From: Bacteroidota bacterium
GTDB lineage: Bacteria; Bacteroidota; Bacteroidia; Chitinophagales; Saprospiraceae
Assembly (NCBI GenBank): GCA_029781865.1
Contig: JAKOVW010000057.1
Span: forward strand, 112,671 to 176,670
DNA: 64,000 bases
Reading direction: 5' to 3'
This document shows, piece after piece, positions 30,071-39,073 of this stretch. The notes below the pieces were generated by a model that ran no database searches, had not been told where the DNA came from, and was given only the letters and a program-made list of their open reading frames with translations. The translations under genes were made by a program, and so were the position numbers. Each line of letters begins with the position of its first letter. The stretch's first letter is position 1.

Positions 30071-30348
30071 GAGTTGCTTTCTTGTAAAGACCGGATAGCG
30101 ATGGTTTTGAAATAGAATGACTTGTTTTCTTCCGATAATTCTTCAACCATCACAGGAAGCTCAGGAATCAGATCCAACAGACAATTTATTCTGCCTTCCA
30201 AATCAAAAAACTTATTGATTATTAAAACTTTCCTGGATTCCAGAATACAATATCCGGATTGAAAATGACCTTGTTCGTAACGTACTTTATAGGAAAGAGC
30301 CTGACAAAGCTCCTCGAGTTTTTTGAGATAAGTTCTGGTATGTTTCAT
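30067..30348 (-). CDS. Small protein (93 aa) coupled to the PhnP-like hydrolase
   Basis: An uncharacterised 93-residue soluble protein, MKHTRTYLKKLEELCQALSY to the C-terminus, with mixed alpha/beta character and a central VLIINKFFDLEGRINCLLDLI segment. An in-frame extension to 30411 is possible, but it would add 21 hydrophobic, oddly composed residues, so the ATG at 30348 is preferred. The stop codon overlaps the TTG start of the PhnP-like gene. I recall similar small proteins next to this hydrolase in other Bacteroidota, but cannot name a family. Confidence 0.65.
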   Translation of the reverse strand: MKHTRTYLKKLEELCQALSYKVRYEQGHFQSGYCILESRKVLIINKFFDLEGRINCLLDLIPELPVMVEELSEENKSFYFKTIAIRSLQESNS

Positions 30349-30547
30349 ATCAACGATATGGTTAAAACAATGCGTAAAGCTAAGTGAAATTATCGAAATC
30401 AGTTTTATCAAACAAAGAGGTCAGTCCGTTTGGGCACAATGTTCTATTCAGCAACATGAATGAGCCATTTCAGATCACCCACAGAATTCAATATTATCCC
30501 CTTTTTTATCCACTTTTCCCTAAATCAGGCGTTCATAAACAATCTAT

Positions 30548-30555
30548 TACCTTTG
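30548..30555 (+). promoter_or_regulatory. Putative -7 element (TACCTTTG) of the outer-membrane barrel gene
   Basis: TACCTTTG fits TAnnTTTG and ends only 4 bases before the ATG at 30560. That would make the mRNA leaderless or place the true start slightly downstream. Confidence 0.45.
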
Positions 30556-30559
30556 TTCT

Positions 30560-31162
30560 ATGTTTCGAATTATTTTGTTTGTTTTTTTCTTTGTTGAAAT
30601 CGCTATTACAAATCCTGTAAATGCTCAACAATTTGGTGGTGGTTTAAAATTGGCCGGCACCCTGTCCCAAATTGATGGAGACGATGTATATGGATTTCAT
30701 AAACCCGGATTCGAAATCGGGATTTATGCGAGAACGAGGCTCAGTAAAGCCACTGACCTGGAAATTGACTTTTCTTATAATCAACGGGGCAGTCAGAGCA
30801 CAAGCTCCGATCCGCAAGCTGTTGAATTCAATCTGCACTATATAGACATACCTGTGTTATTTGTTGTCAAAGACTGGTTGAATGTTGAAAAGGACAAAGA
30901 ATATTATCATATGCATTTTTTTGGAGGTTTTTCGATAGGCCGGCTTATTTCAAGCAGCAGTTTGGGCGGACTTGACAAGGACTTCAGAAAGACAGATGTC
31001 AGCTGGATCCTTGGAGCCACCTATTTTTATGCTAAAAACTGGGGTGTGACTGCCAAATATACCAGATCGATCACTTCCCTTACTGAAAGAGCTGTTGCTA
31101 ACGGACAAGTCAATTTGATCAGTTATTTTATATCTTTGGGCCTCAATTACAAATTCAATTAA
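30560..31162 (+). CDS. Outer-membrane beta-barrel protein, PorT-like
   Basis: A 200-residue exported protein. A signal peptide (about 1-21, ending NPVNAQQ) is followed by a small eight-stranded barrel pattern of alternating hydrophobic residues: LKLAGTLSQIDGDD, FEIGIYARTRL, DLEIDFSYNQRGS, HYIDIPVLFVVKDW and FISLGLNYKFN at the C-terminus. These features match the PorT / outer membrane beta-barrel family of Bacteroidota, some of which support type IX secretion. It is followed by a lipoprotein gene 20 bases on. Confidence 0.8.
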   Translation: MFRIILFVFFFVEIAITNPVNAQQFGGGLKLAGTLSQIDGDDVYGFHKPGFEIGIYARTRLSKATDLEIDFSYNQRGSQSTSSDPQAVEFNLHYIDIPVLFVVKDWLNVEKDKEYYHMHFFGGFSIGRLISSSSLGGLDKDFRKTDVSWILGATYFYAKNWGVTAKYTRSITSLTERAVANGQVNLISYFISLGLNYKFN

Positions 31163-31182
31163 TTCATTCAAAAGCTTATTTC

Positions 31183-31674
31183 ATGAGAGCTAGTGTTTTT
31201 GTTGTATTCACGCTTATCTTGACAATGTCTTGCAATAGCGACCATGCCAAGAAAAAGGAGAATGTTGCGGATGGAGGCAAGAAAATAGATTTGAAGGAAT
31301 TTCCGGCAGATAAGATCACGGTTATTAACAAAGAATGCACCAGTATTGACCTGATCTCCCTAAGAAAGGGGTTAAATGTATCTATGAGCTTTGACAATCC
31401 TCAGGCCATTGCCATAATTTTATCTTTTATTACTGATGAGGCGGGTAATCTAACCAATTTATGCCTTCCTGATGCCCATTTGGTATTTCAAAAAAACGGT
31501 GAGGTAATTCAGGATCTCGATTTATATTACCAAAACACCTGTAATGCCATGGTTTTTATGGACAAAGCGGGCAAACAAATTGGAGCAAATAAGATCAGTA
31601 AAGAAGGAATGGACTTTTTCAATAATTTTCTGAAAAACAAGGCAGCTCAGGATACCATGGGAAGAGGAAAATAA
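31183..31674 (+). CDS. Small lipoprotein of unknown function
   Basis: A 163-residue protein with a lipoprotein signal MRASVFVVFTLILTMSC (lipidation cysteine C17) and a lysine-rich stretch after it. The mature part has no recognised domain: it has a beta-rich centre (AIAIILSFITDEAGN) and a polar C-terminal tail. It is 20 bases downstream of the PorT-like barrel gene and on the same strand, so probably co-transcribed; a shared role in the outer membrane is inference. It converges on the TonB-type receptor gene 44 bases away. Confidence 0.7.
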   Translation: MRASVFVVFTLILTMSCNSDHAKKKENVADGGKKIDLKEFPADKITVINKECTSIDLISLRKGLNVSMSFDNPQAIAIILSFITDEAGNLTNLCLPDAHLVFQKNGEVIQDLDLYYQNTCNAMVFMDKAGKQIGANKISKEGMDFFNNFLKNKAAQDTMGRGK

Positions 31675-31718
31675 ACCCTAAATAAGTTTCCGATTGATCT
31701 TCAAGGTTTACTGCTCCT

Positions 31719-34160
31719 TTACTCTCCTACCCTTTCTGCTTCGTCTTCCATCCCCAGTTTTCTCTTACGGGATTTTACATTATCATTCCCAAATCGATAA
31801 CTCAGGTTAATATTGATCCTTCGACTATCATAGTTTCCTTTTCCGTAAGATTTCAAACCATTGAATTCTGAAATCCCATTCCAGCCGGATTTATAAAACA
31901 AATCACTTCCACTAATTTTGACATTAATTCGATCCTCCAAAAATTTCTTTTGAAGACCGAGGTCCAGGCTCCAACTGGATTTATACACAAACACACCGCC
32001 CCAGATTCCGGGACCTGAATAATTCCCTGAAATCTCTGCCTTAAGATCCAATGGTAAATCAATTGTATGCTGTTGAAAAATATTATAGGTAAATGCTTTC
32101 AAATCAATACTGGCCCCATTATCATAAATGGCTTCATTATGAATATGTGATGCACTCAGATTAAAATAGGCACTCCATTTTTTCAATGGCTGTAATGGCA
32201 AACTTGCATTGAAACTAAAAACAGTTTGTTTAGCTAGGTTGTCCCAATTAATAAAACTGGCACGGGGATCGATAGTATCGGGACCTATTAGCCTTGTAAT
32301 CTGATCAGATGTAACACTATACCCAAGCTTAAAATTGTATTTAGAATTTAAGGTGTAAGCCAAATCAAGATTGTTTACAATTTCCGGTTTAAGAAATGGA
32401 TTTCCTTTTTCGAAAGACAATTGACTAAGTTGATTATTAAACGGATTAAGCACATTGTAATCGGGCCTGTTAATCCTTCGACCATAATTTAATGAAATGC
32501 TCTGATTGCTATTTACTTTCCAGGTTAACCCGGCACTCGGAAACCAACTCAGATAATTTAAAACAACAGGAGGCTCCTGTAAATCCGCAATGTAAGCCTG
32601 AAGCTCACCTCGGGCATCTGTTTGCTCAGCCCTCAATCCGGCAAACATGGACCAGTTTTCCTGAATTTTTCTGTTATAATTAATATACGCTGCATATACA
32701 TTTTCGTCGTATTCAAATTGATTAGAACGACGATCATTTCTGACACGGTCATTATGGATTCCGTTATATACCAGGTAGGTATTATCCGACCTTACTCTGC
32801 TTAATTTAGTACCGGCACTGACTTTTCCGCCAAAGCCATTTTGTTCATAATCCATTTTGAATGTCAGAATATCTATATCTGAAGGAGAATCAAAACTATT
32901 AGCCAACATCGAAAGAGTAGTTTGACCGGAAGGATCATAATAAATATTGGATTGTTCTTTTCTATTCCTGTTTCTATAAATTCCATAATCTGCATCCACA
33001 TTTAATGTCTTGCCGGCACCATCATCAAAACGGTAATTCAGATTGTAGGTTTGATTGCTTTTGGGATTTACGATATTCGTTTCCGCCCGAAGCATACTAT
33101 CCACAATAGTCGGAGTTATTTCTTTAGAAATGACAATTTGGTTGGATCCATATCCTTTACCATCCGTCCAGGATCCTCCAATCAAAAAACCAAGTGTCTG
33201 ATGTTTACCCAGAAAATAGTCCATTCCCAACCTGCAATTGATATTGGGTCTGTTATTTCGGTTAAAATTCACTTCCTGCAAATAAAGATCATTCTGAAAA
33301 CTTTGAAATTCCATTCTGTGAAATCCATTCCATTGTCCAATTCCACCGGTGCCAAATAAATTAAATTTGGAATTCCTGTAATTACCGCTGCCGGAAAAAT
33401 TATATTTAGGATAGATGCCCTGTGCATAACTTGCATTCAAAGATCCGTTTGTCCCTAAGTTTTTATCTCTTTTTAACTTGATATCAATAATTCCTGCATT
33501 GCCCTGAGCTTCATACCTGGCACCCGGATTGCTGATGATTTCAATCCGGTCGATTTGCTCTGCTGTTAAACTTTGTAAGTAACTACTTAAATCCTGTCCT
33601 GACAGAGGTAATTTTTTGCCATCGATATAAACCAAGACTCCAGTTCTGCCCAGCAAGCTGATATTGTCGTTGTTATCAACTGTGACACTAGGTGCTTTTC
33701 TCAACAATGAAATCGCATCTGATCCGATGCTGTTTATTGTTCCTTCTACATTAAAAATCGTTTTGTCTGGTTTGACTTCAAGAATTGCACGCTGTGTACT
33801 TATTGTTGCTTCCTTTAACTGCACCAGAGAAGGTAAAAGATTAATCACACCCAAATCCATCAATTGATTATTCTCAATTTGAATATTGTATTTGACAAAG
33901 TCGATCATTCCGAAATAGCTGGTCTTTAAAAAATAATTACCAGGCTGAAGACCTACAAAAGAAAATGAACCTGTACCAGCGGTACTTTCAACTTTGAGCA
34001 AGCTGCTATCTATCGATTTGAATAAAGCCACATTAGCGAAGCTGATACCTACCCCTTCCTGATCCTGCAGTTTACCTTTGATACCTGTGATTTGTCCATT
34101 GGCTATTAGACCAAATAATAAAATAAAAAGGACCTGATTAAATCTATAAATAGTTTTCAA
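31719..34160 (-). CDS. TonB-dependent receptor-like outer-membrane protein (OMP_b-brl_3 type)
   Basis: An 813-residue outer-membrane protein. A signal peptide (1-22) is followed by a carboxypeptidase-regulatory-like beta-sandwich (about 25-110, ITGIKGKLQD). Next are a plug-like domain (about 130-230, with SLLRKAPSVTVD and VLVYIDGKKLP) and a long barrel of repeated aromatic strands. The second half matches the barrel family often called outer membrane beta-barrel protein family 3. Ligands of this group are unknown, and a TonB box is not obvious. It is transcribed alone from a TATCTTTG motif at 34230-34237. Confidence 0.85.
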   Translation of the reverse strand: MKTIYRFNQVLFILLFGLIANGQITGIKGKLQDQEGVGISFANVALFKSIDSSLLKVESTAGTGSFSFVGLQPGNYFLKTSYFGMIDFVKYNIQIENNQLMDLGVINLLPSLVQLKEATISTQRAILEVKPDKTIFNVEGTINSIGSDAISLLRKAPSVTVDNNDNISLLGRTGVLVYIDGKKLPLSGQDLSSYLQSLTAEQIDRIEIISNPGARYEAQGNAGIIDIKLKRDKNLGTNGSLNASYAQGIYPKYNFSGSGNYRNSKFNLFGTGGIGQWNGFHRMEFQSFQNDLYLQEVNFNRNNRPNINCRLGMDYFLGKHQTLGFLIGGSWTDGKGYGSNQIVISKEITPTIVDSMLRAETNIVNPKSNQTYNLNYRFDDGAGKTLNVDADYGIYRNRNRKEQSNIYYDPSGQTTLSMLANSFDSPSDIDILTFKMDYEQNGFGGKVSAGTKLSRVRSDNTYLVYNGIHNDRVRNDRRSNQFEYDENVYAAYINYNRKIQENWSMFAGLRAEQTDARGELQAYIADLQEPPVVLNYLSWFPSAGLTWKVNSNQSISLNYGRRINRPDYNVLNPFNNQLSQLSFEKGNPFLKPEIVNNLDLAYTLNSKYNFKLGYSVTSDQITRLIGPDTIDPRASFINWDNLAKQTVFSFNASLPLQPLKKWSAYFNLSASHIHNEAIYDNGASIDLKAFTYNIFQQHTIDLPLDLKAEISGNYSGPGIWGGVFVYKSSWSLDLGLQKKFLEDRINVKISGSDLFYKSGWNGISEFNGLKSYGKGNYDSRRININLSYRFGNDNVKSRKRKLGMEDEAERVGE

Positions 34161-34229
34161 ATGATTGTATCGTTTAGGTTGAATGAATTAGGTATAAATG
34201 AAAAAGATTAGTTCCCGGCTGACAGGTGG

Positions 34230-34237
34230 CAAAGATA
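34230..34237 (-). promoter_or_regulatory. Putative -7 element (TATCTTTG) of the TonB-type receptor gene
   Basis: CAAAGATA on the plus strand reads TATCTTTG on the minus strand, 69 bases before the ATG at 34160. Confidence 0.4.
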
Positions 34238-34397
34238 GGAACCTGCTGTAAATCCTCGGTGTTTGTGGATTACTTTAACGTTGATTTAATTACAGTTTTA
34301 AGTGAAGCTTTCATTTTCCATCAAAACCAGGTATTGTCAGGCATTCTAAATCCTTTTGAACCAGACATGCAAGCTGTGCGTGGAAGACCTTTAGAAT

Positions 34398-34760
34398 TTA
34401 CTCTTCCTTTCCATCTTTAAACTTCTTAAATAGTGCTTCCACCTTATAAACTTCATCCATAGTGTCATCAATATAGAATTTCATTTCCGGCATGGCCCGG
34501 ATTTGCTTCTTAAGTCTATGATGAAGAGCTTGCTTCAAACGCGGATAATTATCTTCCATTTCAAGAAGCACTTCTTGTTTGTTTTCTGTATTGTAAATAC
34601 TCAGATACACTTTAGCCAATGCTAAATCGGGACTCATTAACACCTGGGTAACTGTAACCAATGCATGCGTTCCATAGACATATCTGCCTTCTTCTGTTAG
34701 CACCATACTGAACTGACGGCGAATTAGTTCAGCGACCTGTTTTTGCCGGATACTCTCCAT
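34398..34760 (-). CDS. rbfA: Ribosome-binding factor A
   Basis: Small KH-fold protein that helps mature the 30S subunit and process 16S rRNA. The 120-residue product begins MESIRQKQVAELIRRQF, the usual RbfA N-terminus. It contains the VTVTQVLMSPDLALAKVYLS core and the family MPEMKFYIDDTMD segment. The open frame runs another 59 codons upstream to 34937, but those residues are cysteine-rich and unlike RbfA. A TAGATTTG promoter motif at 34782-34789 also falls between the two possible starts, so 34760 is preferred. Divergent from recG with a 230-base spacer. Confidence 0.9.
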   Translation of the reverse strand: MESIRQKQVAELIRRQFSMVLTEEGRYVYGTHALVTVTQVLMSPDLALAKVYLSIYNTENKQEVLLEMEDNYPRLKQALHHRLKKQIRAMPEMKFYIDDTMDEVYKVEALFKKFKDGKEE

Positions 34761-34781
34761 CACTTGTGTCGCATTAAAACC

Positions 34782-34789
34782 CAAATCTA
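34782..34789 (-). promoter_or_regulatory. Putative -7 element (TAGATTTG) of rbfA
   Basis: CAAATCTA on the plus strand reads TAGATTTG on the minus strand, 21 bases before the preferred ATG at 34760. Supports the shorter rbfA start. Confidence 0.45.
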
Positions 34790-34990
34790 TGTATAAAATT
34801 CTATTAATCTTCAGGATTTTAGGAGTATTGTGAAAGAAAACACACCGAAAGCAGAGTTCATCAAATCTCAGGCATAATTCACATTCCAACTCAAACTGCA
34901 CGAATTCTAATCTCAAAATTCGCAGACATTCAGTCAAAGCCTGCTGTCATATTCCTCAAATTAGACTTATTTTGCAATGCCATCCACTAT

Positions 34991-37105
34991 ATGAGCCAAA
35001 TCAGATTATCATTAGATAGCCCTATTGAATATGTGAAAGGTGTAGGTCCGTTGAAAGCTACTCTGTTAAAAGAGTTATTAAACGTACATACTCCTTCTGA
35101 TCTGATACAGTACTTTCCATACCGTTATGTGGACAAATCAAAAATAACCCCGATTACGGAAGCTTTCCTGGAAGGTCAATACTATCAAATCAAAGGCACC
35201 TTGAAATTTATTGATGAAAAGGGATTCGGCAAATCCAAAAGGCTGATAGGTATTCTGGAAGATTCAACCGGCGCAATAGAATTGATCTGGTTTCAGAATT
35301 ACCAATGGATCAGAGAAAAATTAAAATCAGGCAAAGAATATCTCGTTTACGGAAGACTCACCATTAATGGTTTTCAAAAAAACATGGCTCATCCGGAAAT
35401 AGAATGGTTTGATCCAGACAAAAAAGAAGCCAGCCTAAGATGGGATCCTGTTTATTCCAGCAATGAAAAGCTAACTTCTAAAGGCCTTGACAGCCGAGGC
35501 ATCCGAAGAATTTTGTTCCAGATTTTTCAACATATCGGCATTGAACAATTTCCAGAAAATTTACCGGATTATATTTTAAAAAAATTCAAATTACCTGATC
35601 GGTACTCATGCTTATTGAACATCCATTTCCCCAAAAATGAAAATCTTCTGATTGCATCTCAGCAACGATTGAAATTTGAAGAATTGTTTTTCATCCAGCT
35701 CAGGATGATTCAAGCCATGATGGATCGCAAACGCAAGAGCGCAGGATTTATCATTAAAAACAATGGCGACCTTTTTGATCATTTTTACAAAACGCAACTT
35801 CCCTTCAGCCTGACTAACGCTCAAAAAAGAGTCATCAAAGAAATACACGAAGACATGAGATCGGGCAGGCAAATGAATCGCTTGCTGCAGGGAGATGTCG
35901 GAAGTGGCAAGACCATTGTGGCGCTGCTGATCATGTTATTGGTTAATTCGAATGGATTTCAATGTTGTCTCATGGCACCTACGGAAGTATTAGCTCAACA
36001 ACACTATCAGAGCATCAGAGAATTACTGGAACCCGTTTCCTTAAAGTGTGCATTATTAACCTCTAATGTTAAAGGGAAAGAAAGAAAACATGTGTTGGAA
36101 GGATTACTTGATGGATCCATAGTCATTTTGATTGGAACCCATGCAGTCCTCGAGGACTCCGTTCAGTTTGCCAATCTCGGTTTGGCAGTGATAGATGAGC
36201 AACATAGATTTGGCGTTGAACAACGTGCCAGGCTTTGGGCAAAGTCAAAACAATTGCCTCCGCACATTCTCGTGATGACCGCAACTCCGATCCCCAGAAC
36301 ATTAGCAATGAGTCTTTACGGGGATTTGGATATTTCAACCATTGATGAATTACCACCTAACCGGAAATCAATAAAAACTTTACATTTTACAGAAGCACTT
36401 CGGGGCAAGTTGTTTCAGTTCATGGAATCGGAAATTAAATTGGGAAGACAGATCTATTTTGTGTTTCCACTTATTGAAGAATCCGAAAAACTCGATCTTG
36501 AAAACCTTGAACTCGGATACGAAAAGCTGCTGGACTATTTTCCAATTCCGAAATATCAGATATCAGTTGTTCATGGCAAACTAAAACCGAAAGATAAAGA
36601 AGCTGAGATGCAACGATTCGTTAAAGGTATTACCCATATTATGGTTGCAACTACAGTAATAGAAGTCGGAGTAAACGTACCCAACGCCACATTAATGGTC
36701 ATTGAAAGTGCTGAACGGTTCGGTCTTTCACAATTGCATCAGCTCAGGGGCAGAGTTGGCAGAGGAGCAGATCAGTCCTATTGCATACTGATGACTGCGG
36801 ATCATTTAAGCCGGGAAGCCAAGTCCAGGATTACCATTATGTGTCAGACGAATGACGGTTTTAAAATTGCTGAAGAAGACCTTAAGCTGAGGGGACCGGG
36901 TGATCTCGAAGGGACTCAGCAAAGTGGACTCATACAGTTGAGAATAGCAAACCTGGCAGAGGATCAAAAAATTCTGTATGCAGCAAGGAAACTTGCGGAG
37001 GTTATTTTACATAAGGATCCGGATCTATCCAGTCCTTTTAATGCACTTCTTAAAAATCAATTGGCTCATAATGAGATAGTTAAAAGCCTTGGTAAGATTT
37101 CCTGA
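34991..37105 (+). CDS. recG: ATP-dependent DNA helicase RecG
   Basis: Superfamily 2 helicase that regresses stalled replication forks and unwinds branched DNA. The 704-residue product has the N-terminal wedge/OB domain (about 1-200, with SPIEYVKGVGP and a KGTLKF strand). Walker A is GDVGSGKT (301-308), motif II DEQH (402-405), motif III VMTATPIPRTLA, and the C-terminal helicase domain ends with the RecG-specific TATTVIEVG-like and QLRGRVGRG motifs. Length and domain order are normal. It is monocistronic and divergent from rbfA. Confidence 0.97.
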   Translation: MSQIRLSLDSPIEYVKGVGPLKATLLKELLNVHTPSDLIQYFPYRYVDKSKITPITEAFLEGQYYQIKGTLKFIDEKGFGKSKRLIGILEDSTGAIELIWFQNYQWIREKLKSGKEYLVYGRLTINGFQKNMAHPEIEWFDPDKKEASLRWDPVYSSNEKLTSKGLDSRGIRRILFQIFQHIGIEQFPENLPDYILKKFKLPDRYSCLLNIHFPKNENLLIASQQRLKFEELFFIQLRMIQAMMDRKRKSAGFIIKNNGDLFDHFYKTQLPFSLTNAQKRVIKEIHEDMRSGRQMNRLLQGDVGSGKTIVALLIMLLVNSNGFQCCLMAPTEVLAQQHYQSIRELLEPVSLKCALLTSNVKGKERKHVLEGLLDGSIVILIGTHAVLEDSVQFANLGLAVIDEQHRFGVEQRARLWAKSKQLPPHILVMTATPIPRTLAMSLYGDLDISTIDELPPNRKSIKTLHFTEALRGKLFQFMESEIKLGRQIYFVFPLIEESEKLDLENLELGYEKLLDYFPIPKYQISVVHGKLKPKDKEAEMQRFVKGITHIMVATTVIEVGVNVPNATLMVIESAERFGLSQLHQLRGRVGRGADQSYCILMTADHLSREAKSRITIMCQTNDGFKIAEEDLKLRGPGDLEGTQQSGLIQLRIANLAEDQKILYAARKLAEVILHKDPDLSSPFNALLKNQLAHNEIVKSLGKIS

Positions 37106-37311
37106 ACTTCAAAGTCAAGAGTATTGGATTTAAACATGCAGATCTTAACCTATATCTAAATCAATGATCTGACTGCACCTTGTGGTTATTAAGATTGTTA
37201 CTTTGCCCGCGGCCAGAAATTCCAAAAAAATCAAAAAATTCCCTTTAGGAGCAGCATTTAGAAGAGAAGTGGTATCTTAGTGGTGTGGAATTAAAACCTC
37301 AATCAAATTAC

Positions 37312-37785
37312 ATGAAAAATTTAGTTTTATCATTTGTGGCTTTTATTGCCTTCAGTATATCTGCCTTTAGTCAACAAACAATACAAAACGCTATCGACAA
37401 AACGGATACGCGTTTTGTGAAAGAATGGATTCAACAAGGTCATGATGTCAATGGTTTTATAAACGTAGACAATCAAAACTATACCCCTCTAAGTTATGCA
37501 TCTTTAAAAGCTAATCCTGAAATGGTTACGCTTTTATTAAACAAAGGAGCACAGGTTAATCTTAAAATTGATTTTCAGGATGCTTTGATGTTTGCTGCTA
37601 TGGGAGGTAATGTGGAGATCATTGAAAAATTGCTGGCAGCCGGTGCCAACCCAATGAACGAGAACAAAATGGGTAAATGCTCCAGAGATCTTGCAAAAGA
37701 TAACGGTCATGTTGATGCACAAAGATTACTTACTGCAGAAATTGAAAAACGCATTGCCGCGATAAGAGCTCAAAAAAGAAAATAA
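37312..37785 (+). CDS. Exported ankyrin-repeat protein
   Basis: A 157-residue protein with a clear signal peptide (about 1-20, ending SAFSQQ) and about three ankyrin repeats. They are visible as TPLSYASLKANPEMVTLLLNKGAQVN, ALMFAAMGGNVEIIEKLLAAGAN and a degenerate CSRDLAKDNGHVDAQRLL. The C-terminus is lysine/arginine-rich. A GTG at 37285 would add nine residues, but the ATG at 37312 begins the signal peptide correctly. Periplasmic ankyrin proteins are known in Bacteroidota and elsewhere; the partner here is not known. A strong terminator follows. Confidence 0.85.
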   Translation: MKNLVLSFVAFIAFSISAFSQQTIQNAIDKTDTRFVKEWIQQGHDVNGFINVDNQNYTPLSYASLKANPEMVTLLLNKGAQVNLKIDFQDALMFAAMGGNVEIIEKLLAAGANPMNENKMGKCSRDLAKDNGHVDAQRLLTAEIEKRIAAIRAQKRK

Positions 37786-37807
37786 ACGTATATCAATTCC
37801 CAATATT

Positions 37808-37840
37808 AAAAGGAATCCATTAAACATTTGGATTCCTTTT
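37808..37840 (+). terminator. Rho-independent terminator after the ankyrin gene
   Basis: AAAAGGAATCCA (37808-37819) pairs with TGGATTCCTTTT (37829-37840) across a 9-base loop and is followed by TTATTTTTA. It sits just before the start of the serA-like gene. Confidence 0.85.
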
Positions 37841-37853
37841 TTATTTTTATTGA

Positions 37854-38804
37854 ATGAGCATGAAAATATTAATTACCGACGGATTGGAAGAAACCGGTAT
37901 CTCCGGTTTAAGAACACATGGATTTACTGTTGATGTCAAAAGTCTAAATCCACAGGAATTATTTGAACAACTACCAAATTATGATGGAATTATCGTAAGA
38001 AGCGCGACTAAGGTCAGAGCTGAATTAATAGACCATTGTCCAAATTTAAAATTTATCGCACGCGGTGGTGTTGGTTTGGATAATATTGATGTGATACATG
38101 CACAGCAAAAAGGAATTCAAGTTATCAATACGCCTGCTGCCTCAAGCCGTTCTGTTGCAGAACTCGCTATGGCTCATATGCTTGGTTTGACCCGTGGATT
38201 GCAAATATGCAACCGCAGTTTAAAAGACAAGGATAGTTTTATTTCCCTAAAGAAAAGTCAGGCGAATTCCGGTGAGTTAAAAGATAGAACACTATTGCTG
38301 ATTGGCATGGGAAAAATCGGAAGGGAACTTGCTAAAATGGCGCTTGGCCTTGAAATGCAAGTCATTGCATACGACCCATTCATCAAATCCGCAGTTATAG
38401 AAATGAATATCCGCAGGCATACTTTCGAAATTGAAATCGAATTAGTTTCTTTAGAAACAGGTTTGGCAAGAGCGGATTATATCAGTTTACATTCTCCTTA
38501 TGATGGTAAAAAAATACTCGACGAACACAGTTTCAAACTAATGAAAAAAGGGGTATTTATAATTAACACTTCAAGAGGAGAAAACATCGATGAAGCATCG
38601 CTTATGCAATCGATTGAAACTGGTATTGTTAAAGGTGCAGGTCTTGATGTTTTTGAATCTGAACCTGATATCCATCAATCCTTAATCAATCACCCTAATA
38701 TTTCAATAACTCCACATATTGGAGCCTCAACGACTGATGCACAACAACGAATTGCTGAAGAGTTGGTATTGAAGATAATGAACCTGAAACAAGAAAAAGC
38801 CTAG
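37854..38804 (+). CDS. serA: D-3-phosphoglycerate dehydrogenase-like 2-hydroxyacid dehydrogenase
   Basis: NAD-dependent oxidoreductase of the D-isomer-specific 2-hydroxyacid dehydrogenase family, probably the first enzyme of serine synthesis. The 316-residue protein has the catalytic-domain halves flanking an NAD-binding Rossmann domain with GMGKIG (about 147-152), the arginine motif [10 protein letters not shown], the glutamate region DVFESEPD and the histidine motif PHIGAST. It is of the short type without the ACT regulatory domain, so serine feedback by that route is not expected. Other 2-hydroxyacid substrates cannot be excluded. The start may be 37854 or the ATG six bases later. Confidence 0.85.
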   Translation: MSMKILITDGLEETGISGLRTHGFTVDVKSLNPQELFEQLPNYDGIIVRSATKVRAELIDHCPNLKFIARGGVGLDNIDVIHAQQKGIQVINTPAASSRSVAELAMAHMLGLTRGLQICNRSLKDKDSFISLKKSQANSGELKDRTLLLIGMGKIGRELAKMALGLEMQVIAYDPFIKSAVIEMNIRRHTFEIEIELVSLETGLARADYISLHSPYDGKKILDEHSFKLMKKGVFIINTSRGENIDEASLMQSIETGIVKGAGLDVFESEPDIHQSLINHPNISITPHIGASTTDAQQRIAEELVLKIMNLKQEKA

Positions 38805-39073
38805 TACTTATTCCATCCGGTTTAATGCTCAAAATGTTCATTTCATTATAAATTCCTTTCTTTTGCATGAATTACCGAGTTTAAACCCCTTCTCAAATTG
38901 AACTCCAGTTCCAAGGTGGCAGTAACTATTTTATTCCAGACCAGGCTGATTTAGAATCTTGACCAGGATTGTTCCTATAGAGTTTGGGCAGATTCAAACT
39001 CAGCTGAGGTGCTTTTATCAATTACCCACCTATTGGCATAGAAATTGTACAAAATTGCAGGAAATTAATATAA

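Noticed and set aside
34226..34420. 64-codon plus-strand frame between the TonB-type receptor and rbfA
   Set aside because: It overlaps the promoter motif of the receptor gene and the 3' end of rbfA, and its composition is unlike a protein.
34761..34937. 59-codon N-terminal extension of rbfA
   Set aside because: Cysteine-rich and unlike RbfA; a promoter motif falls inside it.
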